Assembly: GCA_965151315.1 (NCBI GenBank)
Contig: CBCTZG010000004.1
Coordinates: 10,128-74,127, forward strand
DNA: 64,000 bases
Direction: 5' to 3'
DNA from: Avimonoglobus sp965151315
GTDB taxonomy: Bacteria; Bacillota; Clostridia; UBA1381
The position numbers were made by a program, and so were the translations under genes. Numbering within the stretch: position 1 is the first letter of the stretch; each line of letters opens with the position of its first letter. Under the pieces are notes generated by a model, which ran no database searches, had not been told where the DNA came from, and saw nothing but the letters and a program-made list of their open reading frames with translations. Below, piece by piece: positions 7,811 to 16,721 of the stretch.

Positions 7811-9103
7811 TCAAGCGTCTGCTTTTGCGCATTTTGCGCAGCCGTATTCCGCTGTAAAGCAAAGCTCCTGTTCAATCCGCAGAAGCTGATTGTATTTGGC
7901 TACCCGGTCGGTGCGGCTGGGTGCACCTGTCTTAATCTGGCCGGCGTTGGTAGCTACGGCGATGTCGGCGATGGTGGTGTCCTCGGTTTCGCCGCTGCGG
8001 TGGGAGATGACGGCGGTATAGCCGGCTTTGTGGGCCATCTCCACAGCGTCTAAGGCCTCCGTCAGCGTACCGATTTGATTTACCTTGACTAAAATGGAGT
8101 TGGCTACATGGAGGCTGATCCCTTTTTGCAGCCGTTCAACATTGGTTACAAACAGGTCGTCGCCCACCAGCTGGAGCCGGCTGCCCAAGCGGGCAGTCAG
8201 GGCCTGCCATGCCTCCCAGTCGTCCTCGGCCACGCCGTCCTCAATAGAGAAAATCGGGAACCGTTTGGAAAGCGCGTCCCAATAGTCGATCAGCTCCTCC
8301 TTCGTCTTCACAATTCCTGCCTTGGGCAGCTTATAGGTGCCGTCCGGCTGGAGCCATTCGCTGCTGGCTGCGTCGATGGCAATTTTGAAATCTGTACCAG
8401 GCCGATAGCCGGCCTGCTCAATGGCGGTCACAATGACCTCCAAAGCCTTTTCATCCGCAGGCAGATTGGGCGCAAAGCCGCCCTCGTCGCCGACAGCAGT
8501 TGTGTTGCCCATCTCTGCCAGGACCTTTTTTAAGGTGTGGAAAACCTCGGCGCACTGGCGGAGCCCCTCCTTGAAGGCCCGGGCGCCCACCGGCATGATC
8601 ATGAATTCCTGGATGTCCACATTGTTATTGGCGTGGGCGCCGCCGTTTAGAATATTCATCATGGGTATGGGCAGGGTGTGGGCGTTCACGCCGCCGATAT
8701 ATTGGTAGAGAGGCATCCCCAGCGCAGCCGCTGCGGCCCGGGCTACGGCCATGGATACGCCCAGGATCGCGTTCGCGCCCAGGTTGCCTTTATTGGGGGA
8801 GGCATCTAAGGTACACATTTTTTTATCAATGGCCCGCTGGTCCAATACATTCATGCCGATAATGCAGTCGGCAATCTGGGTGTTGACATTTTCCACCGCC
8901 TTTAAAACGCCTTTGCCTAAATACCGGGCCGGATCGCCGTCCCGCAGTTCTACGGCCTCAAACACACCGGTGGACGCACCGGAGGGGACGATGGCCCGGC
9001 CGGCGGCGTCCCCGGCCAGGACATCCACCTCCACGGTGGGGTTCCCACGGGAATCCAAAACCTCCCGGGCAAATACGTCTGTAATTTCAATGTAATCTTT
9101 CAT
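7811..9103 (-). CDS. eno: Enolase
   Basis: Enolase converts 2-phosphoglycerate to phosphoenolpyruvate in glycolysis with Mg2+. The protein has 430 residues from ATG 9103, the usual length. Signature pieces are REVLDSRGNPTVEVDV, GASTGVFEAVELRDGD, GGAHANNNVDIQEFMI, GDEGGFAPNL, FSIEDGVAEDDW, LVGDDLFVTN and SHRSGETEDTTIADIAV. ATG 9103 has AAGGAGAG seven bases upstream, which rules out the GTG-type extension to 9127. It is transcribed alone, divergently from rodA. No good vegetative promoter was found just upstream, but a forespore-type element was (see separate entry). Confidence 0.97.
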   Translation of the reverse strand: MKDYIEITDVFAREVLDSRGNPTVEVDVLAGDAAGRAIVPSGASTGVFEAVELRDGDPARYLGKGVLKAVENVNTQIADCIIGMNVLDQRAIDKKMCTLDASPNKGNLGANAILGVSMAVARAAAAALGMPLYQYIGGVNAHTLPIPMMNILNGGAHANNNVDIQEFMIMPVGARAFKEGLRQCAEVFHTLKKVLAEMGNTTAVGDEGGFAPNLPADEKALEVIVTAIEQAGYRPGTDFKIAIDAASSEWLQPDGTYKLPKAGIVKTKEELIDYWDALSKRFPIFSIEDGVAEDDWEAWQALTARLGSRLQLVGDDLFVTNVERLQKGISLHVANSILVKVNQIGTLTEALDAVEMAHKAGYTAVISHRSGETEDTTIADIAVATNAGQIKTGAPSRTDRVAKYNQLLRIEQELCFTAEYGCAKCAKADA

Positions 9104-9126
9104 GGTGTCACTCTCCTTTTCTACCA

Positions 9127-9156
9127 TAGTATGGGATGAAAGCTGGAAATTTATGC
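9127..9156 (-). promoter_or_regulatory. sigma-G-like promoter upstream of eno
   Basis: Minus strand: GCATA (9156-9152), 18-base spacer, CATACTA (9133-9127). This matches the published forespore sigma-G pattern (GHATR, about 18, CATNMTA). Pattern match only. Confidence 0.35.
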
Positions 9157-9169
9157 GTAGAAATTCTTG

Positions 9170-9198
9170 TTGAAAAATGCATAGAAAGGGTGTATAAT
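9170..9198 (+). promoter_or_regulatory. sigma-A promoter of rodA
   Basis: TTGAAA (9170-9175), 17-base spacer, TATAAT (9193-9198). Confidence 0.85.
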
Positions 9199-9234
9199 AG
9201 GGATAGTAATTAGAAAAGAAAGGAAATTGAGCTT

Positions 9235-10341
9235 ATGGCGAAACGCAAGCCTCTGTCCGCAACAGGCTTTGATAAGCCCCTGGCGGTGCTGGTGGTGGTT
9301 ACCTGCCTGTATGGGATTCTGGCGGTCTTTACGGCAACGCGCTCCTTCAATACGTATTCCGACGTACTGATCCAGACGGGCGCCTTTGGACTGGGCCTGG
9401 CGGCAATGGTGATTTTGACGCTGTTTGATTATGAGCAGTATGAATTTTTAGTAAAGTATATTTACGCAGCCAATGTGCTTCTGCTGATCCTGGTACTGAT
9501 TTTAGGAACCGCTGGGACATGGGGCGCGAAAAGCTGGATTCGGATCGGGCCAGTAGGTATCCAGCCCACAGAATTCGCGAAAGTCGCATTTATCATCACG
9601 TTTTCCTACCATTTGACGGCTGTCAAGGACCGGATCAACAAGCTCCGGACGCTCCTGGGGCTGCTGCTCCATGTAGGCGTGATCATCGGCCTGATCCTGC
9701 TGCAGCCTGATCTGGGAAGCTCGCTGGTATTTGTATTTATATTCCTGGTGATGGTGTTTGTGGCGGGAATCTCCTATAAATATGTATTTGCCGTCATCGG
9801 CGCGGGAGCGGTATTGGCTCCGCTGGCATATTTCTTTGTGCTGAGCGACTACCAGCAAAAGCGGATCCAGGTATTTTTCAACCCCGAGCTGGACAGCCTG
9901 GGCAGCGGCTATAATGTGATCCAGTCGAAAATCGCCGTAGGGTCCGGCCAGTTGTTCGGCAAGGGGCTGCTTCACGGCACCCAGAACCAGATGGGTTTTT
10001 TGCCTACAAAATCCACGGACTTTATCTTCAGTGTGATCGCGGAGGAGTTGGGCTTTATCGGGGCGGTGGCTGCGCTGGTCCTGCTGTTCGCCATTATCTT
10101 CCGGTGCATCCGGGCGGCGAAGAACGCCAATTCCCAGTTTGGACAGTTCATCTGCACTGGTGTGGCAGCTATGCTGATTTTCCATACCTTTGAAAATGCA
10201 GGGATGTGTATCGGCCTGACGCCAGTTACCGGGATCCCGCTGCCCTTTTTCAGCTACGGGGGCACCTCCCTGCTGACCAATATGGCGGCGGTGGCGTTGG
10301 TGCTCAGCGTGACGCTGCGGAGCAGGAAAAAATTATTTTAA
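9235..10341 (+). CDS. rodA: RodA/FtsW family peptidoglycan glycosyltransferase
   Basis: A SEDS-family integral membrane glycosyltransferase that polymerises lipid II, working with a class B penicillin-binding protein for cell elongation. The protein has 368 residues and about ten membrane segments. Diagnostic stretches are GAKSWIRIGPVGIQPTEFAK, LQPDLGSSLVF with the conserved aspartate, and GMCIGLTPVTGIPLPFFSYG near the C-terminus. Length and the RIGPVGIQPTE motif favour RodA over FtsW, but the distinction is not certain. AAGGAAA precedes ATG 9235. A good promoter lies 37 bases upstream and a small membrane-protein gene follows. Confidence 0.9.
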   Translation: MAKRKPLSATGFDKPLAVLVVVTCLYGILAVFTATRSFNTYSDVLIQTGAFGLGLAAMVILTLFDYEQYEFLVKYIYAANVLLLILVLILGTAGTWGAKSWIRIGPVGIQPTEFAKVAFIITFSYHLTAVKDRINKLRTLLGLLLHVGVIIGLILLQPDLGSSLVFVFIFLVMVFVAGISYKYVFAVIGAGAVLAPLAYFFVLSDYQQKRIQVFFNPELDSLGSGYNVIQSKIAVGSGQLFGKGLLHGTQNQMGFLPTKSTDFIFSVIAEELGFIGAVAALVLLFAIIFRCIRAAKNANSQFGQFICTGVAAMLIFHTFENAGMCIGLTPVTGIPLPFFSYGGTSLLTNMAAVALVLSVTLRSRKKLF

Positions 10342-10376
10342 AACAGGTCTGTCAGCTTTAGATAGGGGGGAACGAT

Positions 10377-10799
10377 ATCAAAAAATTAAGATGGTACGGG
10401 ATCCTCTTTGCTGTATTTATTTTGTTCCTGTATGTGATGGGGACATATGATATTTTTATGATGCTGACGCATAATGAAGCGTATTATATGGATAAAGGAT
10501 ACGGGGCGGGCGTTCATGACTATTTCACAAATTACCCGGCCGGGTTGCTGATATTGTGGATTGGAAATTTATTCTGTGGGTTATTAAGCCCAATACTGTA
10601 TCTGTGCGGGAATCAATATGCATATAAGGCAGCCTTTTTGTCATTTGCGTTTGACCTGCTTCTGATTAGTTTCGGGGTTATTCTGAAAAACAGAATTGAC
10701 GCGCTTGGTTTTTCCATCTTCGTGTTTGATCTGTTTATTTTGCTGAGTACACTGCTGTTTGGAATTTATGCTTATTTTTCTCATAACGAGGGCAAGTAG
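10377..10799 (+). CDS. Small multipass membrane protein, unknown function
   Basis: Not recognised. The frame carries about 140 residues with four probable membrane helices (ILFAVFILFLYVMG; GLLILWIGNLFCGLLSP; AAFLSFAFDLLLISFGVIL; FSIFVFDLFILLSTLLFGIY). The only standard start codon is TTG at 10422, which would cut the first helix in half and has no ribosome binding site. Extending upstream gives IKKLRWYGILFAV, and a GGGGGGA (10365-10371) sits at ideal distance from an ATC codon at 10377. I therefore propose ATC 10377 as the start, or that an ATG was lost there. It follows rodA by 35 bases, probably in the same transcript, and ends at a strong bidirectional terminator. Confidence 0.6.
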   Translation: MKKLRWYGILFAVFILFLYVMGTYDIFMMLTHNEAYYMDKGYGAGVHDYFTNYPAGLLILWIGNLFCGLLSPILYLCGNQYAYKAAFLSFAFDLLLISFGVILKNRIDALGFSIFVFDLFILLSTLLFGIYAYFSHNEGK

Positions 10800-10810
10800 A
10801 TGTGTAAATG

Positions 10811-10843
10811 AAAAGCTCCGGCCGCAGCGCGGCCGGAGCTTTT
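10811..10843. terminator. Bidirectional terminator between the membrane protein gene and rho
   Basis: A perfect 15-bp stem (10811-10825 with 10829-10843) with A4 and T4 ends serves the plus-strand rodA unit and the minus-strand operon ending with rho. Confidence 0.92.
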
Positions 10844-10867
10844 GTATTTGTATGCTGTATGTTATAT

Positions 10868-12193
10868 TTACCGGTCGTAATTTCGTAGGATCATATCTAC
10901 GAAGTCGTGGTTATTGTCGGTATTCTTTAAGTATTGCAAGAGCATGTTGACGGTATCGGAGGAATTATGCCGGTTGATCTCCCGCCGGATCGACCAGACG
11001 GCCTCCCGTTCCTTGGCATCTAGGAGCTCTTCCTCCCGGCGGGTACCGGAGCGGAGGATATCGATGGCCGGGAAAATCCGCCGCTCCTGGAGGCCCCTGT
11101 CCAGCTTTAGCTCCATATTGCCTGTCCCCTTGAATTCCTCAAAGATCACTTCGTCCATGCGGCTGCCGGTTTCCACCAGCGCTGTGGCTAAGATCGTCAG
11201 ACTGCCGCCCTCCTCAATATTCCGGGCCGCGCCGAAGAATTTCTTGGGCTTGATCAGTGCGTCGGGATCCAGGCCGCCGGAAAGCGTCCGGCCGGTGGGG
11301 GTCACCGTCAGGTTGTAGGCCCGGGCCAGCCGGGTGATGGAATCCAGGAGGATCACCACGTCCCGCTTGTGCTCTACCAGCCGCATAGCACGCTCCAGCA
11401 CCATTTCCGCCACCTTTGTGTGATTTTCCGGAGTCTGGTCAAAGGTGGAGTAGATCACGTCGCCTTGGATGGAGCGCCGCATATCCGTAACCTCCTCCGG
11501 CCGCTCGTCAATGAGCAGGACAATAAGGGTCACATCTGGGTAATTGGCGGTGATCGACTGGGCGATTTGCTTAATCAATGTGGTTTTTCCCGCCTTGGGC
11601 GGCGCCACAATCATACCCCGCTGGCCCTTGCCGATGGGGGCGATGATGTCCACCAGCCGGGAGGCGGCTTTGGTTTTATCGCCGGTATCCAGGGTCAGCC
11701 TTTCCGTGGGATAAATCGGCGTCAGCCGTTCAAAGCTTTTCCGCTTAAAGGTATTTTCGATGGTATCGCCGTTGATCGACTTTACAAACAGCAGCGGCGA
11801 ATACTTCCCCTCCTCCTGGGAGGGCCGGCTGTCCCCTCGGATCTCGTCCCCGGTTTTCAGGTTAAACCGCCGGATCTGGGTGGGGGAAACATAAATATCG
11901 TTTTCACTGGGCCGGTAATTCTCAAACCGCAGAAAGCCGAAACCATCCTCCATTACATCCAAAATCCCACAGACCTCTACTACATCGCTGGGCCGTCTGC
12001 GCTCCGGCTTTTCTTTTTGCGCTTCTTTCTGGGCCTTTTGCTGGGCCTTTTGGGCCGTTTCTTCCCGGTGCTTCCGGATCAGGGCGATAATTTCGTCCTT
12101 CTTCAGGCTGGAAACCTTGGGGATCTCCAGCCCCTGGGCAATTTGAATCAGTTCTACGCGGGTCTTTCTCTCTAACGCTACACCGTCTTGCAT
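10868..12193 (-). CDS. rho: Transcription termination factor Rho
   Basis: A hexameric RNA-dependent ATPase that releases RNA polymerase from transcripts. The protein has 441 residues. An N-terminal SAP-like helical region (KTRVELIQIAQGLEI) is followed by a charged linker rich in K, E and Q (about 45-68), the cold-shock-like RNA-binding domain (DGFGFLRFENYRPSENDIYVS), Walker A PPKAGKTTLIKQ near residue 200, Walker B VVILLDSITRLARAYN, and GGSLTILATALVETGSRMDE. It is the last gene of a long minus-strand operon, 14 bases after ilvD, and ends at the shared terminator. Confidence 0.97.
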   Translation of the reverse strand: MQDGVALERKTRVELIQIAQGLEIPKVSSLKKDEIIALIRKHREETAQKAQQKAQKEAQKEKPERRRPSDVVEVCGILDVMEDGFGFLRFENYRPSENDIYVSPTQIRRFNLKTGDEIRGDSRPSQEEGKYSPLLFVKSINGDTIENTFKRKSFERLTPIYPTERLTLDTGDKTKAASRLVDIIAPIGKGQRGMIVAPPKAGKTTLIKQIAQSITANYPDVTLIVLLIDERPEEVTDMRRSIQGDVIYSTFDQTPENHTKVAEMVLERAMRLVEHKRDVVILLDSITRLARAYNLTVTPTGRTLSGGLDPDALIKPKKFFGAARNIEEGGSLTILATALVETGSRMDEVIFEEFKGTGNMELKLDRGLQERRIFPAIDILRSGTRREEELLDAKEREAVWSIRREINRHNSSDTVNMLLQYLKNTDNNHDFVDMILRNYDR

Positions 12194-12207
12194 GCAGTTA
12201 CCTCTTT

Positions 12208-13872
12208 TCAGTCATCCAGCATTACCGCGCCCTGCATTGCCGAGGACACAAGCTTGGAATATCGTTTTAAATAGCCGGTTTTGATTTTCGGCTCGTTGGG
12301 CGTCCAGCCCTCTTTCCGTTTCTCGAATTCTGCCGGGGAAATATCCACATTTAAAATACAGTTTTCAATATCAATTTCGATCATGTCCCCATCCCGGATA
12401 AAGGCAATGGGGCCGCCTTCCATGGCTTCCGGGGAAACGTGGCCGATGGCCGCGCCCCGGGTAGCCCCGGAGAATCGACCGTCCGTAATCAGCGCTACAT
12501 CCTTGTCTAAGCCCATGCCGCAGATGGCAGAGGTGGGGGAGAGCATTTCCCGCATACCCGGGCCGCCCTTGGGACCTTCATACCGGATAACCACGACGTC
12601 GCCCTTTTGGATTTTTCCGGCATAGATGGCGGCGATGGCGTCGTCCTCGCTGTCATAGACCCGCGCGGGGCCCTTATGCCGGAGCATTTCCGGCGCCACG
12701 GCGCTGCGCTTGACCACGGAGCCGTCTACCGCTAAATTCCCCTTTAAAACGGCGATGCCGCCAGTTTCGGAGTAGGGCGCGTCAATAGGACGGATCACCT
12801 CGTAGTCCTTTACCGGGCAGTTTTGGATATTTTCACCTACAGTCTTCCCGGTAACGGTCAGGATGTCCAGCTTCAGCAGATCTTTTTTAGAAAGCTCGTT
12901 CATCACTGCCTGCACACCGCCGGCCGCATACAGATCTTGGACGTGATGCTCCCCGGCGGGCGCCAAATGGCAGATGTTGGGCGTTACTTTGGAAATATCG
13001 TTGGCCATATCCAGGCTCAGCACCACCTTGGCTTCGTGGGCAATGGCGGGCAGATGGAGCATGGAGTTGGTGGAACAGCCCAAGGCCATATCCACCCGCA
13101 GGGCGTTATAAAACGCGTCGCTGACCAAAATATCCGAGGGCTTGATATCCTTTTCAAAAAGGTCCATGATTTTCATACCGGTTTCCTTAGCCAGCCGGAT
13201 CCGCTGGGAGTATACCGCCGGAATCGTGCCGTTTCCGGGCAGGGCCAGTCCCAATACCTCGGTCAGGCAGTTCATGGAATTGGCCGTAAACATCCCGGAG
13301 CAGCTGCCGCAGGTAGGACAGGCGGCGTTTTCTAAGTTCAAAAGCTCCGTCTCGTCAATGGCGCCGACCTTAAAAGCGCCTACGGCCTCGTAGGCGGAAT
13401 TGTAATCCCGGAACTTGCCGTTATAGCTGACGGAAAGCATGGGGCCGCCGCTGACAATGATCGCCGGCTTATCAAGCCGGGCCGCGGCCATGAGCATTCC
13501 CGGAACGATCTTGTCGCAGCTGGGGATCAGCACCAGGGCGTCGAACCCGTGGGCAATAGCCATGGATTCGATGCTGTCCGCGATCAGTTCCCGGGATGCC
13601 AGGGAATATTTCATGCCCGGATGCCCCATAGCCAGGCCGTCGCAGACGCCGATAGCCGGGAACTCAATGGGCGTACCCCCGGCCATCCGGACCCCGGCTT
13701 TGACGGCTTCGGTGATCTTATCCAGGTGCATATGCCCGGGTACGATCTCATTCCGGGCGTTGACAATTCCGATCAGGGGCCGGCGGATCTCCTCGTCTGT
13801 TAAGCCCAGCGCCTTTAAAAGCGCCCGGTGGGGTGTTTTTTCCACGCCGGTTTTGATGATATCACTGTACAT
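12208..13872 (-). CDS. ilvD: Dihydroxy-acid dehydratase
   Basis: This Fe-S enzyme dehydrates dihydroxy-acids to the 2-keto acids for valine, isoleucine and, indirectly, leucine. The protein has 554 residues, full length. Cluster-binding cysteines appear in PSCDKIVPGM (near 120) and CPTCGSCSGMFTANSMNCL (near 190), and GRFSGATRGAAIGHVSPEA marks the C-terminal domain. No other branched-chain synthesis gene is nearby and no T-box leader precedes it, so its regulation probably follows the surrounding operon. It lies 15 bases after the CvpA-like gene and 14 bases before rho. ATG 13872 has AAGGAA at good spacing. Confidence 0.96.
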   Translation of the reverse strand: MYSDIIKTGVEKTPHRALLKALGLTDEEIRRPLIGIVNARNEIVPGHMHLDKITEAVKAGVRMAGGTPIEFPAIGVCDGLAMGHPGMKYSLASRELIADSIESMAIAHGFDALVLIPSCDKIVPGMLMAAARLDKPAIIVSGGPMLSVSYNGKFRDYNSAYEAVGAFKVGAIDETELLNLENAACPTCGSCSGMFTANSMNCLTEVLGLALPGNGTIPAVYSQRIRLAKETGMKIMDLFEKDIKPSDILVSDAFYNALRVDMALGCSTNSMLHLPAIAHEAKVVLSLDMANDISKVTPNICHLAPAGEHHVQDLYAAGGVQAVMNELSKKDLLKLDILTVTGKTVGENIQNCPVKDYEVIRPIDAPYSETGGIAVLKGNLAVDGSVVKRSAVAPEMLRHKGPARVYDSEDDAIAAIYAGKIQKGDVVVIRYEGPKGGPGMREMLSPTSAICGMGLDKDVALITDGRFSGATRGAAIGHVSPEAMEGGPIAFIRDGDMIEIDIENCILNVDISPAEFEKRKEGWTPNEPKIKTGYLKRYSKLVSSAMQGAVMLDD

Positions 13873-13887
13873 GATTTTCCTTCCTTT

Positions 13888-14574
13888 CTACATAAAAAGC
13901 TCCATTAAAAGATTATTGTTATAAAATATATTGGCAATATAGGTTTGGTTCATAGCCCGGTCAAAGGCTTTTAGGTTTTCCGCGGGCACTAAAAATGTCA
14001 CTGCGGCGCAGAGAAGATATACCAGGAGCAGGGCGTTTAAAATCCCCATCATAACACCGGCGGTCTTGTTCACCAGATTTAGAATGGGCAGCTTGAATAC
14101 CGCGTCCAGTACCTTCAGCAGGATAAATACCCCGATCCGGATCAACAGGAACAAAAGCACCACTGCCACGATCTGGATGACAGAATCTGCCACCGCGGCA
14201 GATATGGCCGCGATTACCTCCTGGGTAGCCTCCCCGGCGGCGTCCGCCTGGCCTTGGATCTTGACCAGCAAAAACTGGGGAAGCCCCAGGTCTTCACCAG
14301 TTTCCGGATTGCCCTCCTCTGCGTTTTGTGTGATCTGGTAGGTTAGTTTTTCCGCAATGGTCTTCCCCAGGGTAGACTGGGCGATATAGTCCTCAAAGGG
14401 CGCCTGGAAGGCATACATCAAAATAATGGTCAGCACCAGCGAAATAATAGTATAGGATGACTTCATAAAGCCCCGGAAAAAGGCGAAGCTGATACAGCCC
14501 AAGAAGATCAGGATCACGGCTGCGTCCAGCAGGATCCACCCGTTTTCCGCAAAAAAACCTTGTATATTTCCCAT
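13888..14574 (-). CDS. CvpA family membrane protein
   Basis: A 228-residue protein with four or more membrane helices: LLDAAVILIFLGCISFAFFRGF, SLVLTIILMYAF, VVLLFLLIRIGVFILLKVL and GILNALLLVYLLCAAVTFLV. The fold pattern of two N-terminal helices, a polar loop with PFEDYI and a C-terminal pair containing LVNKTAGVMMGILNALL fits the CvpA (colicin V production) family, whose role in Firmicutes is poorly defined. It lies between a DUF5711-like gene (four-base gap) and ilvD. The loop region 80-120 is acidic and probably extracytoplasmic. The family assignment is from pattern only. Confidence 0.75.
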   Translation of the reverse strand: MGNIQGFFAENGWILLDAAVILIFLGCISFAFFRGFMKSSYTIISLVLTIILMYAFQAPFEDYIAQSTLGKTIAEKLTYQITQNAEEGNPETGEDLGLPQFLLVKIQGQADAAGEATQEVIAAISAAVADSVIQIVAVVLLFLLIRIGVFILLKVLDAVFKLPILNLVNKTAGVMMGILNALLLVYLLCAAVTFLVPAENLKAFDRAMNQTYIANIFYNNNLLMELFM

Positions 14575-14578
14575 AGAT

Positions 14579-15916
14579 CTACCTCCTTGCCAGCTTCACA
14601 AATTCCAGGCTGGAATTATAGACCAGCAGCACGTGGGACGAATCGAATATATATGCTTTCTGAATATCCCGGGAGCAGGTGTAGGACGCCTGGGTCCGGC
14701 CGCTCCGGGAGGAAAAAATCAGGTTCCGGCCATTGTTGTAGGCAATACAGCCGCTGTCCGCATCGGCAAAATCCGGCAGTACGTCGGACTTGACTGTGGA
14801 GCGGACGCGGCCGCCGGCAGATAGGACCACAGCCTCCGCGGCGTTATTATTGTCAAAGATACAAAGCTTATTGCCGTTGTCCTCCGCAGCATAATGGGTT
14901 AAGGTCCGGCCGCCGAAATCATAGGTCCAGCTGATATTCCCTCCGGTAGAGATCCCTAGGATTTTCGTGTCTGTATAAACATTCAATGTTTCGCCATAGA
15001 ATTCAAGATCAAACGCGATCACCTTTTCCAGGTCAACGGTCTTATAGCTGTCCGCCTGATCCAGTTTAAAGAATAGGATCCGGCTGTCCGCCCCGTTGTC
15101 TGTGTTTAAGAGGGAAACCGCCAGCCGGCGGCCTCCGGGAGATACGGAGGCGTCTAAGATATTGAAAGTGCCGGAATTCCACCGGTAGACTTCCTCGCCA
15201 TTTTTGTTGTATACAGCTACGGATCCCTTATAATATAGCTTCTTTGTGACCAGCACCACGTCTCCCCGGGATGAAACAGAGGCGATTTCGATCTCGTCCG
15301 GGGAATCCAGGGAGAAAACCCGTTTCTGGCCCTTATACAGCTCTACCCGTTTGCCGCCCTTTTCTGCGATCAGGATGTAGCTGCCGGCGGTTCTCAAAAT
15401 GGGCTGGCTGGCGTGAATATTTACCTGCCACGCGGCCTTGCCGTTATGGTCATAGGCAGTAAGCGTAGTTTGGGTGGCGCACAGAATATCGCCCTTATAG
15501 CGGGCGTACTGGGCGGTGCCGGCGTTTTCCAGGGCCACAGGCACCGAGGATACCAAAGACGATTTTTCCGGCTTGGGCGTTGGTATCGGAGTGGCGGTTT
15601 CCGCCGGGGTGGCGGAAGGGTCTGCCCCCGCAGCGTCAGAATCACCTAAAATCCCGTCCGGCGGCGGCGTTTCGCCCCGCAGGATCGCGGCGATTACCGG
15701 GTCCTCCGTAGGCTCCGGCGTAGCGGTTAGAAAATTTTCCACCGGCTCTGGCAGCTGGATATCAAACCGCTGGACCAAGGCATTGACATTGCGCTTAAAG
15801 TTCTCCGCGTAATTATCAAAGTAAGAAAAGCTGTTGCCAGAGGCGTAATAAGCGTAAAAACAAGCCCCGGCCAGCACGATTAAAACAATCAGTATGCTGA
15901 TGACTTTCTTTTTCAT
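14579..15916 (-). CDS. Membrane-anchored beta-propeller-like protein (DUF5711-like)
   Basis: A 445-residue protein with one N-terminal membrane helix (VISILIVLIVLAGACFYAYY), a Pro/Thr/Glu-rich linker at about 60-125 (TATPEPTEDP, PIPTPKPEK), then an extracytoplasmic region with repeated beta-type motifs such as LTAYDHNGKAAWQVN, VAVYNKNGEEVYRW and GISTGGNISWTY. The x-D/N-x-N-G-x-W repeats suggest a PQQ-like propeller, as in the DUF5711 family of Clostridia. Function is unknown. It sits 44 bases after truA and 4 bases before the CvpA-like gene, a pairing that suggests a shared envelope role. Confidence 0.7.
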   Translation of the reverse strand: MKKKVISILIVLIVLAGACFYAYYASGNSFSYFDNYAENFKRNVNALVQRFDIQLPEPVENFLTATPEPTEDPVIAAILRGETPPPDGILGDSDAAGADPSATPAETATPIPTPKPEKSSLVSSVPVALENAGTAQYARYKGDILCATQTTLTAYDHNGKAAWQVNIHASQPILRTAGSYILIAEKGGKRVELYKGQKRVFSLDSPDEIEIASVSSRGDVVLVTKKLYYKGSVAVYNKNGEEVYRWNSGTFNILDASVSPGGRRLAVSLLNTDNGADSRILFFKLDQADSYKTVDLEKVIAFDLEFYGETLNVYTDTKILGISTGGNISWTYDFGGRTLTHYAAEDNGNKLCIFDNNNAAEAVVLSAGGRVRSTVKSDVLPDFADADSGCIAYNNGRNLIFSSRSGRTQASYTCSRDIQKAYIFDSSHVLLVYNSSLEFVKLARR

Positions 15917-15960
15917 GGTGTTCTCCGTTCCCGCCGCCGGCGGCGGCGTGAAATTATCCG

Positions 15961-16701
15961 TTATTCATAGTAGACTGCCGACAAAAATAACCCGCAGGCT
16001 GGTGCCGTGATGCCCGCCCGTGTCCGGTCGCCGGCGCGGATGATATCCGGCATTTTTTCGGGATCCAGCTTCCCGGCCCCGGCAAAGACCAGGGTGCCGG
16101 CGATAATCCGCACCATATTATATAAAAACCCATTGCCGGTTATATCGATAGAGATTAAATCCTCGTTTTTCTGTACATCCAGGCTGTAAATAGTCCGGAC
16201 TGTGGTTTTCACAGTAAAGCCCGCGGCGGCGAAGCCGATAAAATCATGGGTGCCCAAAAAGGCCCGGGCTGCCGCCTGCATTGCGGGAACGTCCAGCGGA
16301 TACCGGTAATGCCAGGCCCGCCCAAGCTGAAAAACGTCCGGAACCGGCGAGTTTTGGATATAATAGGTATATCGCTTCCGTTTGGCCGATGCCTTGGCGT
16401 CAAAGTCAGGCGGCACGTCCTCCGCCTGGAAGCAGATAATGTCCCGGGGCAGATGGGCGTTTAAAGCATAGGGGAATTTTTCCGCCGGAATCGCGGTTTC
16501 AGAAAAAAAATTCAGAACAAAGGCTTTGGCGTGTACACCGGCGTCCGTGCGGCCGCACCCGGAGATCCGGGGCCGGCGCCCGGTCAGGCGGCCAAGGGCA
16601 TCTTCCAGTACGTCCTGGACGGCAACGGCGTTGGTCTGGGACTGGAACCCATGATAGTTAGCGCCGTCAAATTGAACCGTAAGCTTTATATTTCTCATCA
16701 T
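15961..16701 (-). CDS. truA: tRNA pseudouridine(38-40) synthase
   Basis: TruA isomerises uridines 38-40 of the tRNA anticodon arm to pseudouridine. From ATG 16701 the protein has 246 residues. The catalytic aspartate is in GCGRTDAGVHA at about residue 53, with VQFDGANYHGFQ at the N-terminus and GNGFLYNMVRIIAGTL near the end. Two adjacent ATGs (16701, 16698) lack a clear ribosome binding site; a TTG at 16725 overlaps the ecfT stop and could allow coupled initiation. The order ecfA-ecfA-ecfT-truA is the conserved Firmicutes arrangement. Confidence 0.93.
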   Translation of the reverse strand: MMRNIKLTVQFDGANYHGFQSQTNAVAVQDVLEDALGRLTGRRPRISGCGRTDAGVHAKAFVLNFFSETAIPAEKFPYALNAHLPRDIICFQAEDVPPDFDAKASAKRKRYTYYIQNSPVPDVFQLGRAWHYRYPLDVPAMQAAARAFLGTHDFIGFAAAGFTVKTTVRTIYSLDVQKNEDLISIDITGNGFLYNMVRIIAGTLVFAGAGKLDPEKMPDIIRAGDRTRAGITAPACGLFLSAVYYE

Positions 16702-16721
16702 AACACAATTCACACAAAAAA

